Positions 37,427 through 44,970 of a stretch of 64,000 nucleotides of DNA are shown piece after piece. Origin of the DNA: JACCTI01 sp051005695 (GTDB taxonomy: Bacteria > Verrucomicrobiota > Verrucomicrobiia > Chthoniobacterales > UBA10450). A program made the position numbers and the translations under genes. How positions within the stretch are numbered: the stretch's first letter is position 1; the number at the start of each line of letters is the position of its first letter. Below the pieces are notes generated by a model. That model was given only the letters and a program-made list of their open reading frames with translations, did no database searches and was not told where the DNA came from. The stretch is taken from NCBI GenBank assembly GCA_051005695.1, contig JBPCJC010000071.1, positions 4,568 through 68,567 of the forward strand, written 5' to 3'.

Positions 37427-37894
37427 TTACTCCAACGTGAGCGCGGTCGCCCGAATCAACTCAATCAACTCCGCGACCGTCTCCGCGTTGAGTAACGCTT
37501 CCCGCGTCTTCGGATCATTCACCACGCGAGCCAGCCCGCCGACGCAGACCAAATAATCGTTCACCATCCGCCGCGGCACCGCGATGACGAAGAGCAAACG
37601 CGCGGGTTCACCCTCGGCGCCGAAGGGCACGCCGGCGCGACTGCGCCCGATCCCGAGCTTGATCTCCTGGACGAGCTCGGTGCGCGCATGCGGGAAGGCG
37701 ACTTCGTTGCCCATATAGGTCGAATGCACTTCTTCGCGCGCGATCACTTCCGCGAGAAATTTTTCCGGATCAGCGAACGAACCCGGCCCGCGCATCGTCG
37801 CCACGATTTCGCGCAAGGCCTCGTCCCGCGTCTCCGCCGCGAGCTCGAGCGTGACTTGTTCTTGGCGGAGAAGATCGGAAAGGACGACAGCCAT
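37427..37894 (-). CDS. PTS EIIA domain protein (fructose/nitrogen type)
   Basis: 155 residues from ATG 37894 (an upstream ATG at 37933 is possible). The phospho-accepting His69 lies in EVAFPHART and the fold matches EIIA-Fru/PtsN. No permease (EIIC) or HPr gene is near, so a regulatory phosphorelay role rather than sugar uptake is likely. It is divergent from the DUF2270 gene. Confidence 0.88.
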   Translation of the reverse strand: MAVVLSDLLRQEQVTLELAAETRDEALREIVATMRGPGSFADPEKFLAEVIAREEVHSTYMGNEVAFPHARTELVQEIKLGIGRSRAGVPFGAEGEPARLLFVIAVPRRMVNDYLVCVGGLARVVNDPKTREALLNAETVAELIELIRATALTLE

Positions 37895-37916
37895 AAATCG
37901 CTTCGCCGAGGAATAG

Positions 37917-38681
37917 GTGGATTCTCCCGGCAAAGGCAGTTATCCAGTTAACGACTCCGCTGTGGCAAACGAAAACACTCCGCCGACCACGAACGTCGAA
38001 AAGACGATCTCGACTCAGCACAGCATTTACGACCCGAGCTACGTCAATGCGATGTCGCATTTTTATCGGGGCGAACTCTCGCGGATCATGGTCTGGCGAC
38101 AGCGCCTCGACATCACCACCAACTGGGCCATCACCTCCAGCACTGCGATTATCACGATCGCGTTTTCCAATCGCGAGGTCCCGCACATCGTCTTCTTTTT
38201 CAACCTCGCGATCGTCTGGGTGATGCTCTGGATCGAGGCCCGGCGCTATCGTTTTTACGACGCCTTCCGCGCCCGCGTGCGCATGCTCGAAGCGCATTTT
38301 TTGGTCCCGATGGTTCTGGAAAATCGCCAAATGCTCCAGGGCGAATGGAAGAAACTGGTTTGCGAAGACCTGATTTTGCCGCGTTTCAAAATCAGCAAAC
38401 TGGAAGCAGTCGGGCGTCGTTTGAAGCGTAATTACATTTTCATTTTCCTCCTGATCGCGCTCGCCTGGGTCACGAAAATTTTCCTGCACGCGTCCGAGCC
38501 GATCGACACCCTCGCCTCCTTTTATCGCGCGCTCAGCGTCGGGCACATCCCCTCCTGGTTGGTGGCGTTTGTCTTTGCCGGGACGATGGCGCTCGTCCTC
38601 GGGATCACGATTTACGTGGGCAAAAAAACCTCCGGCGAAATTTCCGAGTTTGGCGCGCATCGCTCTCTCTGGCGGATATGA
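37917..38681 (+). CDS. DUF2270 predicted integral membrane protein
   Basis: 254 residues. SHFYRGELSRIMVWRQRLD then TTNWAITSSTAIITIAF are the start of the DUF2270 family. Four hydrophobic segments (about 62-80, 85-103, 178-196, 220-240) surround a soluble central part. Function is unknown. Translation may start at GTG further in. The stop overlaps the mazG start by 4 bases. Confidence 0.85.
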   Translation: MDSPGKGSYPVNDSAVANENTPPTTNVEKTISTQHSIYDPSYVNAMSHFYRGELSRIMVWRQRLDITTNWAITSSTAIITIAFSNREVPHIVFFFNLAIVWVMLWIEARRYRFYDAFRARVRMLEAHFLVPMVLENRQMLQGEWKKLVCEDLILPRFKISKLEAVGRRLKRNYIFIFLLIALAWVTKIFLHASEPIDTLASFYRALSVGHIPSWLVAFVFAGTMALVLGITIYVGKKTSGEISEFGAHRSLWRI

Positions 38682-39457
38682 GCGCGGCCTTCGATAAATT
38701 GCGCGCGGTCGTCGCGCAATTGCGCGCGCCCGCTGGTTGTCCCTGGGATCGCGAACAGACTAACGAGTCGTTAGTCCCAAAACTGCTCGAGGAAGCTTAC
38801 GAAGTTGCGGACGCCATCCGGTCGAACGACGACGCTAACCTGCGCGAAGAACTCGGCGACGTCATGCTCCTGATTTTAATGCAGGCGCAAATCGCAAGCG
38901 AGCGCGGGCAGTTTCAAATCGAGGAAGTCCTGGAAGAAATCGTCGCCAAGTTGATCCGGCGGCACCCGCACGTTTTTGGTGATCGCACCGCGAGCGACGC
39001 CTCCGCGGTGGTGAAGCTTTGGGATTCGGTAAAGCGCGAAGAGAAGGCGGCGAAGAAGGGACATTACCTGACCGGGGTCGCGGCCGCCTTGCCGGCGCTG
39101 ATGCGCGCGCAGAAAATTCAGAAGAAGGCCGCGCATGTAAATTTCGATTGGAACAACATCGCGGAAGTGATGGCGAAAGTGGACGAGGAGCTAGACGAAA
39201 CTAAAGCCGCGCTCGCCGATGATGACGCGGAGAACATCGCCGAAGAAATCGGCGACCTGCTCTTCGCCGTGGTTAACGTTGCCCGGAAACAAAAGCTCGA
39301 CGCAGAAACGCTCCTGCAAGGCGCAACCGACAAGTTCGTTCGTCGATTCAACGCGCTGGAAGATGAAGTTCGCGCCGCCGGAAAAAGACTGGGCGATCTC
39401 GAACTCGAGGAGCTCGATCAGATTTGGAACGCGCAAAAGGCGGCCAGGAAATCCTGA
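38678..39457 (+). CDS. mazG: Nucleoside triphosphate pyrophosphohydrolase MazG
   Basis: 259 residues. It hydrolyses (d)NTPs to monophosphates, including damaged ones. Two MazG helices-bundle domains: first LRAPAGCPWDREQT with EEAYEVADAI (EExxE metal site) and EELGDVMLL, then WNNIAEVMAKVDEELDE and EEIGDLLFA. TNESL near 30 is coded by the perfect inverted repeat of the dispersed-word variant at 38758-38776. Confidence 0.95.
   Translation: MSAAFDKLRAVVAQLRAPAGCPWDREQTNESLVPKLLEEAYEVADAIRSNDDANLREELGDVMLLILMQAQIASERGQFQIEEVLEEIVAKLIRRHPHVFGDRTASDASAVVKLWDSVKREEKAAKKGHYLTGVAAALPALMRAQKIQKKAAHVNFDWNNIAEVMAKVDEELDETKAALADDDAENIAEEIGDLLFAVVNVARKQKLDAETLLQGATDKFVRRFNALEDEVRAAGKRLGDLELEELDQIWNAQKAARKS
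38758..38776. repeat. Perfect 9+1+9 inverted repeat of 10-mer variants inside mazG
   Basis: GACTAACGAGTCGTTAGTC is a perfect palindrome around one base. It joins two head-to-head copies of the dispersed word with the same C-to-A change. It codes part of TNESLV in MazG. Confidence 0.85.
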
Positions 39458-39465
39458 GCGGGTCG

Positions 39466-40053
39466 TTAGGCCGCTATAAGCGCGAGCGCTTCTGCAAGAT
39501 TTTTTCCGAAAACAACGACGCCATCTGCATGGCCGGCCATGACGAAGATCCGGCGCTCACGAACGTCCGTCTCCGCGAAAAGCCTGCGCACTTCCGCGGC
39601 CATCGCGGGCGTTCCGTATTCGATCGCCTCGGTCGTTGTCGGTAAAATTTTTCGGCCGCGTTTCCAGAGATCGTGACTGTGGACGTGCAAAATCGCCGAC
39701 GCGGTCGGGTCGGCTTCGTAAACGGCCGCATGCGTCAAACTCTCGGCGGACGCAATCATCCGGCCCTCGCAGCGCAGCCAGTTTCGCGCGAAATCATACG
39801 CGGTGACTTTCGCGTAATTCCGCAGACCAAGCTCGGAAAGCCCGCCGGTGCCGGAGCCGGTGATGAAGAACTGCTTGGTCGCGCCGTCGCGCACGCTCAG
39901 GTTCCCGAAGCCTACGCCATGCGCATCGACGCCGATCAATCCTCGCCTAACGAGTGCATGCCGGGTCGCGTTTAACTCATCGAAGCTCGCGAATGGTGCG
40001 GGCTCGCGCTCAAGGTGGTCGCACTGAAATTTGACGACGCCGGTCTCGCTCAC
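39466..40053 (-). CDS. mtnB: Class II aldolase/adducin family protein, probable methylthioribulose-1-phosphate dehydratase
   Basis: 195 residues. Zn-binding His are in LHVHSHD and MAGHADG, and ITGSGTGG is the family phosphate loop. It overlaps mtnA by 4 bases, which supports the MtnB role (dehydration after MtnA in methionine salvage). It could also be a fuculose-type aldolase. The stop TAA lies in a dispersed-word variant (39462) in the gap to mazG. Confidence 0.8.
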   Translation of the reverse strand: MSETGVVKFQCDHLEREPAPFASFDELNATRHALVRRGLIGVDAHGVGFGNLSVRDGATKQFFITGSGTGGLSELGLRNYAKVTAYDFARNWLRCEGRMIASAESLTHAAVYEADPTASAILHVHSHDLWKRGRKILPTTTEAIEYGTPAMAAEVRRLFAETDVRERRIFVMAGHADGVVVFGKNLAEALALIAA

Positions 40054-41105
40054 GCGGCGTGTTCGGGAAAGAGCGCGAGAATGCTCTGCTCGTTAGGCGC
40101 GCAGATTCCGCGCTCGGTGATTAAAGCAGTGACCAGACGCCGCGGCGTGACATCGAAGCTGTAATTCGCCGCCGGACTGTTTTCCGGCATCACCCGCACT
40201 TCCATCGCACGACCGTCGGCCCAGCCATCCGCGTGCTTCACCTCATCGCCGCCGCGCTCCTCGATCGGAATCTCCGCGAGCCCGTCGCGTATTTGCCAAT
40301 CGAAGGAAGACGAAGGCAGCGCGACGTAAAAGGGCACGCCGTTATCCTTCGCCGCGAGTGCCTTCAAATAAGTTCCGATCTTGTTCGCGACATCGCCGGT
40401 GTAAGTGGTGCGATCGGTCCCGACAATTACCAGATCAACGTCGCCGCGTTGCATGAGATGGCCGCCGGCGTTGTCGGTAATGACCGTGTGCGGAACGCCG
40501 TGTTGCCCGAGTTCCCAAGCCGTTAATTTCGCACCCTGATTTCGCGGGCGAGTTTCGTCCACCCAAACATGCACCGACAGGCCAGCATCATGCGCCGCGT
40601 AAATCGGCGAAGTCGCCGATCCGTAATCGACAAACGCCAGCCAGCCCGCGTTGCAATGCGTGAGGACATTGACTGGCTGGCCGTTTTTTCGCGCGGAAAT
40701 TTCGCGGATGAGATCGATCCCGTGCTCGCCGATTCGTCGGCAAAATTCTGCATCTTCGTCGGCGATGGTTTGCGCAGTTTGCAGTGTGTCGGCGCTAGCC
40801 AGCTGCTGCTCAACGGCGCGGGCGAGGTTGACCGCGGTCGGCCGCGTCGTTTTCAACTGCGCGCCCGCTTGCAGGAGATCCATCTTTGCGAGAGTCGCGA
40901 GATACATCCCGAATCCCGCGGCCGCGCCAATCAAGCCCGCGCCGCGCAAATGCATTTCGCGGATCGCCGTGGCCATCTGCGCGACGGTCGCGATTTCCTC
41001 GATCACAAATTGATGCGGCAAAAACCGCTGATCGATGATCTGCAAGACGCGCTCGTCGCCCGGCTTGAGCCAAATGGTCCGGAAACGTTTGCCGCCGACT
41101 TTCAC
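40050..41105 (-). CDS. mtnA: S-methyl-5-thioribose-1-phosphate isomerase
   Basis: 351 residues, eIF2B-like fold. It converts methylthioribose-1-phosphate to the ribulose form in methionine salvage. The active Cys is in LTHCNAGWLA and the Asp in VGTDRTTYTGDVANKIGT, and the N-terminal RGAGLIGAAAGFG is conserved. It is upstream of the mtnB-like gene in one unit. CAPNEQ at the C-terminus comes from an exact dispersed-word copy (40089). Confidence 0.95.
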   Translation of the reverse strand: MKVGGKRFRTIWLKPGDERVLQIIDQRFLPHQFVIEEIATVAQMATAIREMHLRGAGLIGAAAGFGMYLATLAKMDLLQAGAQLKTTRPTAVNLARAVEQQLASADTLQTAQTIADEDAEFCRRIGEHGIDLIREISARKNGQPVNVLTHCNAGWLAFVDYGSATSPIYAAHDAGLSVHVWVDETRPRNQGAKLTAWELGQHGVPHTVITDNAGGHLMQRGDVDLVIVGTDRTTYTGDVANKIGTYLKALAAKDNGVPFYVALPSSSFDWQIRDGLAEIPIEERGGDEVKHADGWADGRAMEVRVMPENSPAANYSFDVTPRRLVTALITERGICAPNEQSILALFPEHAA

Positions 41106-41204
41106 TCACTGAACTTTGTCCCGGTTAGGCGCGGTTTCGTCAAACGCGGTCGCGGGGCGATCGGTGTTTTACAAACCGCCCTCTTTGGCGATATTGCCCG
41201 CCCC

Positions 41205-41729
41205 ATGGCGATCCTGATCAATGCCCTCCTGGTAATTTACGTGCTGGTCGCGTTGTTGATGATCCTCGTGATCCTGATGCAACGGCCGAAAAGCGAGGGC
41301 CTCGGCGCGGCGTTCGGCGGCGGGATGACGGAGAATCTTTTCGGGGCGCAAACCACGAACGTCCTGGTGAAATTCACCGGCTGGCTGGCGGGCGCATTTT
41401 TCGCGCTCACTTTCGCGCTCTCGATTCTCTATGCGCATCGGACGATGCCGCAGAGCGGTTTGCGGCAGGAGTTGATGAAAACGGAAGGCAAACCCGCAGC
41501 CGCGGCGGCGCTGGTGCCGACTCCAAAACCCGGACCCTCATCCGCGGTGGGCGCGCCAGGAACGGTCACCAACCCAACACCGGCAGCCGAAGCGGGAGTT
41601 TCCAATGGCCAGCCGTTGACTCCAGCTGACCAGGCTGTGGGGATCACCGCGCCGGCGGCGCCTCCGGCGGAAGTTCCCGCAACGAGCGCGACTGCGGCGC
41701 CCGCGGCCTCAGCTAAACCGAGCCCCTAA
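41205..41729 (+). CDS. secG: Preprotein translocase subunit SecG
   Basis: 174 residues from ATG 41205. Two membrane helices (about 2-22 and 57-77) surround QRPKSEGLGAAFGGG, the SecG loop. A long Ala/Pro-rich tail (about 90-174), absent from E. coli SecG, follows. It helps the SecYEG channel with export. The frame is open further upstream, but only this start gives the SecG fold. Confidence 0.92.
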   Translation: MAILINALLVIYVLVALLMILVILMQRPKSEGLGAAFGGGMTENLFGAQTTNVLVKFTGWLAGAFFALTFALSILYAHRTMPQSGLRQELMKTEGKPAAAAALVPTPKPGPSSAVGAPGTVTNPTPAAEAGVSNGQPLTPADQAVGITAPAAPPAEVPATSATAAPAASAKPSP

Positions 41730-41732
41730 CGA

Positions 41733-42008
41733 CTACGCTGTCGGCGTGGACGCCGGCATGCCTTCTGGTTTCGGGCCGGCTTTTTCGCTCAGCGCCTGGG
41801 TAAATTCCTGGAGGCTGGAGACGATTTGCGGCGCTTTCGTTAACACTGTGCTCGCCAGCTTTTCGGAATAATCCGGACGGCGCTGGGACATTTCCGACAA
41901 GGCCATCATGACCGCGAGCGCGTTATTGATGGAGTGTTTGATCTCGCTGAACTTCTTTTGCAAAACGGCGATCTCTTCCTGGGAAATGGTGCGCTCGGGT
42001 TCACTCAT
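41733..42008 (-). CDS. Small conserved hypothetical protein with a histidine-kinase-like helix
   Basis: 91 residues, mostly helical and soluble. KHSINNALAVMMAL near 24-37 resembles the H-box helix of dimerised histidine kinases, and a Pro-rich tail follows. There is no ATPase domain. It is convergent with secG and divergent from the second uvrA. It could be a phosphotransfer stub or simply a coiled-coil protein. Confidence 0.6.
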   Translation of the reverse strand: MSEPERTISQEEIAVLQKKFSEIKHSINNALAVMMALSEMSQRRPDYSEKLASTVLTKAPQIVSSLQEFTQALSEKAGPKPEGMPASTPTA

Positions 42009-42078
42009 GATGCGGGCAAAAGGGCTGGAGAAAAGGGTCGGTGATGCTTAACTGAAAGGTTCGACCTTTGTCGTTCCG

Positions 42079-44970
42079 ATGCCAGCCGAAACTATCAAGA
42101 TCACCGGTGCGCGCCAGCACAATCTGAAGAATCTCCACGTCGAGATTCCGCGGGAGAAACTGGTCGTGATCACCGGGATGAGCGGTTCGGGAAAATCCTC
42201 CCTCGCCTTCGACACTCTCTACGCCGAAGGCCAGCGGCGTTACGTCGAAAGTCTCTCCGCCTATGCGCGGCAGTTCCTCGACAAAATGGAAAAACCGGAC
42301 GTCGATTTTATCGAGGGGCTGTCGCCGGCGATCGCGATCGAACAACGGAGCGCGAGTGCGAATCCGCGCTCGACGATTGCGACCACGACCGAGGTTTACG
42401 ATTACCTGCGCGTCCTCTTTTCGGCCATCGGTCAGCCGCACGATCCGCAAACCGGCCAGGCGATTTATCGGCAAACGCCGCAACAGATTGTCGATCAGAT
42501 TTTGGCTTACGCGCCGGAATCGAAAATCATCCTGCTCGCGCAGCTGGTGCGAAATGAAGCGGGCGAATTTCGCGACGTGATCGAGAAGGTGAAGCGCGAG
42601 GGTTTCGTGCGCGTGCGGGTCGATGGCGAGATTTTGGAACTCGGCGGGCCGGAGCCAGTTCGCCTGAAGAAAACCGGGCGGCACACCATCGAGGCGGTGG
42701 TCGATCGGTTGGTCATTCGCGACGGCATTCGTTCGCGCCTGGCGGATTCGATCGAGACCGCGCTGAAGTGGGGCGGAAACCGAATCGTAGTCTTGCGGCA
42801 GGACGCGAAAGGCGATCCCGCGAAATGGGAGACGACGCGCTACTCGACCGATTACGGAAACGCGGAGACGAACTTCTCGTTAGGCGAGCTGACCCCGAAA
42901 CATTTTTCGTTTAACAGCCACTTCGGCGCCTGCCCGGCTTGCCATGGATTAGGGACACAGGAAGTGGTCGATGCGGAGTTGATGATTTCCGATCCGACAA
43001 AATCGATCGCCGACGGCGCGATCGTGCCTTGGCGGCGCGGAACGAAACGGATGCAGGCCTATTACAAAAGCCTGCAAGCCGCGCTGGTGCAGCATTTCGG
43101 TGTGGACGAATTTTTGCCGTTCAGCGATTTGCCTAACGAATTCAAGCACGCGCTTATTCATGGCACCGGCGACGAGCCGATCACGATGAAGTTTGGCGCC
43201 AGCGGCAAAGCGGAAAAAACCGCCAAGCCGTTCGAAGGTTTGATCCCGCAGATGCAGCGGCTTTACGAGGAAACGGAAAGTGAGTTCACCCGCAACCGCA
43301 TCCGCGCGTTCATGACGCGCGTGCCTTGCGCAGTCTGCCAAGGCGCGCGGCTGAAGCCGGAAATTCTCGCGGTCACGATCAAGAATTCGGAGGCACTGGA
43401 GTTGAATATCCATCAGTTCTCCGAGCTGACGATCGAGAGCGCGGCGCGCTTTATTGCCGATCTGCAATTAACCGAACAGCAACGCGCGATCGTGCACGAA
43501 GTCCTGCGCGAGATCGAATCGCGCCTGCAATTTTTGCTCGAGGTCGGGCTCGATTATCTGACCCTCAATCGCGAGAGCGGCACCCTGTCCGGCGGCGAAG
43601 CGCAGCGCATTCGGCTGGCGACGCAGATTGGTTCCGGTCTCGCCGGCGTGCTTTACGTCCTCGACGAACCGAGCATCGGCCTGCATCAACGCGACAACGC
43701 GCGCCTCCTGACCACGCTCCGGCGGCTGCGCGATCTCGGCAATTCCGTCATCGTCGTCGAGCACGACGAGGAGACGATTCGCGCAGCCGATCACATCCTC
43801 GATCTCGGCCCGGGCGCGGGCCCGCGCGGCGGCGAATTGGTCGCGCAGGGAACGCTCGAGGAAGTCTTGCGCGCGAAAAATTCGCCGACCGCCGATTATC
43901 TTTCCGGACGCGCGCGGATCGAAGTGCCGAAACGCCGCGTCGCGCCGCGCTCGCCGGCCGCGGGTGCGGAAGGTTGGCTGACGCTGCGCGGGGCTAACGA
44001 GAACAATCTCCAAAACGTGACCGCGTCGTTTCCGCTCGGTTGTTTGACTTGCGTAACGGGAGTCTCCGGCAGCGGCAAGTCCACGCTCGTCGACGACACT
44101 TTACGGCGCGCGCTCTTCCGTTATTTCTACAATTCAAAAGACAAACCGGGCGTGCACACGGGCTTGTCCGGTCTCGATCAACTCGATAAAGCGATCGTCA
44201 TCGATCAAAGCGCGATCGGTCGCACGCCGCGTTCGAATCCGATCACTTACACCGGAGCGTTTACGCCGATCCGCGAATTGTTCAGTCAACTCCCGTCGGC
44301 GCGTATTCGCGGCTACGACGCCGGTCGTTTTAGTTTCAATGTCAAAGGCGGCCGCTGCGAAAATTGCGAGGGCGGCGGGCTGATCAAAATCGAGATGCAT
44401 TTCCTCCCGGATGTTTATGTGGAGTGCGAAGTCTGCCACGGTCAGCGCTACAATCGCGAGACGCTCGAGATCACCTTCAAAGGGAAAAACATCGCCGACG
44501 TTTTGAATTTAACCGTCGATGAAGCCGCGCGTTTTTTCCGCACCGTCCCCGCGATTTCCGACAAGCTGGTCGCGCTCCTTGATGTCGGGCTGGGCTATTT
44601 GCGACTCGGCCAGGCGGGGACGACGCTTTCCGGCGGCGAAGCGCAACGGGTGAAACTGGCGACCGAATTGGCAAAAAAAGCGACCGGTCGAACGTTCTAC
44701 ATTCTCGACGAACCGACCACTGGTTTGCACTTCGCGGACATCGAAAAGCTCCTGCAAGTGTTGATGAAATTGCGCGATGCCGGCAACACCCTCGTGGTCA
44801 TTGAGCACAATCTGGAGATGATCAAATGCGCCGACTGGATCATCGACATGGGACCGGAAGGCGGCGCCCGCGGCGGCAAAATCGTCGGTGCGGGGACGCC
44901 GGAAAAAATTGCCTCGTTAGGCGAAAGTTTTACCGGACAATACCTGCGGCCCTTGCTGAAACGTTCATGA
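42079..44970 (+). CDS. uvrA: Excinuclease ABC subunit A, normal length
   Basis: 963 residues, the standard UvrA size. Two P-loops (GMSGSGKSS near 33, GVSGSGKST near 660), two LSGGE signatures, zinc-type CPACHG, CAVCQG and CENCEGGG. It acts with UvrB and UvrC in damage recognition. It is a second UvrA beside the fused one at 27626. FSLGEL, ASLGES, LPNEFKH and ANENN all come from dispersed words or one-off copies. Its stop overlaps the next gene by 4 bases. Confidence 0.97.
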   Translation: MPAETIKITGARQHNLKNLHVEIPREKLVVITGMSGSGKSSLAFDTLYAEGQRRYVESLSAYARQFLDKMEKPDVDFIEGLSPAIAIEQRSASANPRSTIATTTEVYDYLRVLFSAIGQPHDPQTGQAIYRQTPQQIVDQILAYAPESKIILLAQLVRNEAGEFRDVIEKVKREGFVRVRVDGEILELGGPEPVRLKKTGRHTIEAVVDRLVIRDGIRSRLADSIETALKWGGNRIVVLRQDAKGDPAKWETTRYSTDYGNAETNFSLGELTPKHFSFNSHFGACPACHGLGTQEVVDAELMISDPTKSIADGAIVPWRRGTKRMQAYYKSLQAALVQHFGVDEFLPFSDLPNEFKHALIHGTGDEPITMKFGASGKAEKTAKPFEGLIPQMQRLYEETESEFTRNRIRAFMTRVPCAVCQGARLKPEILAVTIKNSEALELNIHQFSELTIESAARFIADLQLTEQQRAIVHEVLREIESRLQFLLEVGLDYLTLNRESGTLSGGEAQRIRLATQIGSGLAGVLYVLDEPSIGLHQRDNARLLTTLRRLRDLGNSVIVVEHDEETIRAADHILDLGPGAGPRGGELVAQGTLEEVLRAKNSPTADYLSGRARIEVPKRRVAPRSPAAGAEGWLTLRGANENNLQNVTASFPLGCLTCVTGVSGSGKSTLVDDTLRRALFRYFYNSKDKPGVHTGLSGLDQLDKAIVIDQSAIGRTPRSNPITYTGAFTPIRELFSQLPSARIRGYDAGRFSFNVKGGRCENCEGGGLIKIEMHFLPDVYVECEVCHGQRYNRETLEITFKGKNIADVLNLTVDEAARFFRTVPAISDKLVALLDVGLGYLRLGQAGTTLSGGEAQRVKLATELAKKATGRTFYILDEPTTGLHFADIEKLLQVLMKLRDAGNTLVVIEHNLEMIKCADWIIDMGPEGGARGGKIVGAGTPEKIASLGESFTGQYLRPLLKRS

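Noticed and set aside
37770..38660. Open - frame opposite the DUF2270 gene
   Set aside because: It overlaps the EIIA start and reads as charged, domain-free antisense of a recognised membrane protein.
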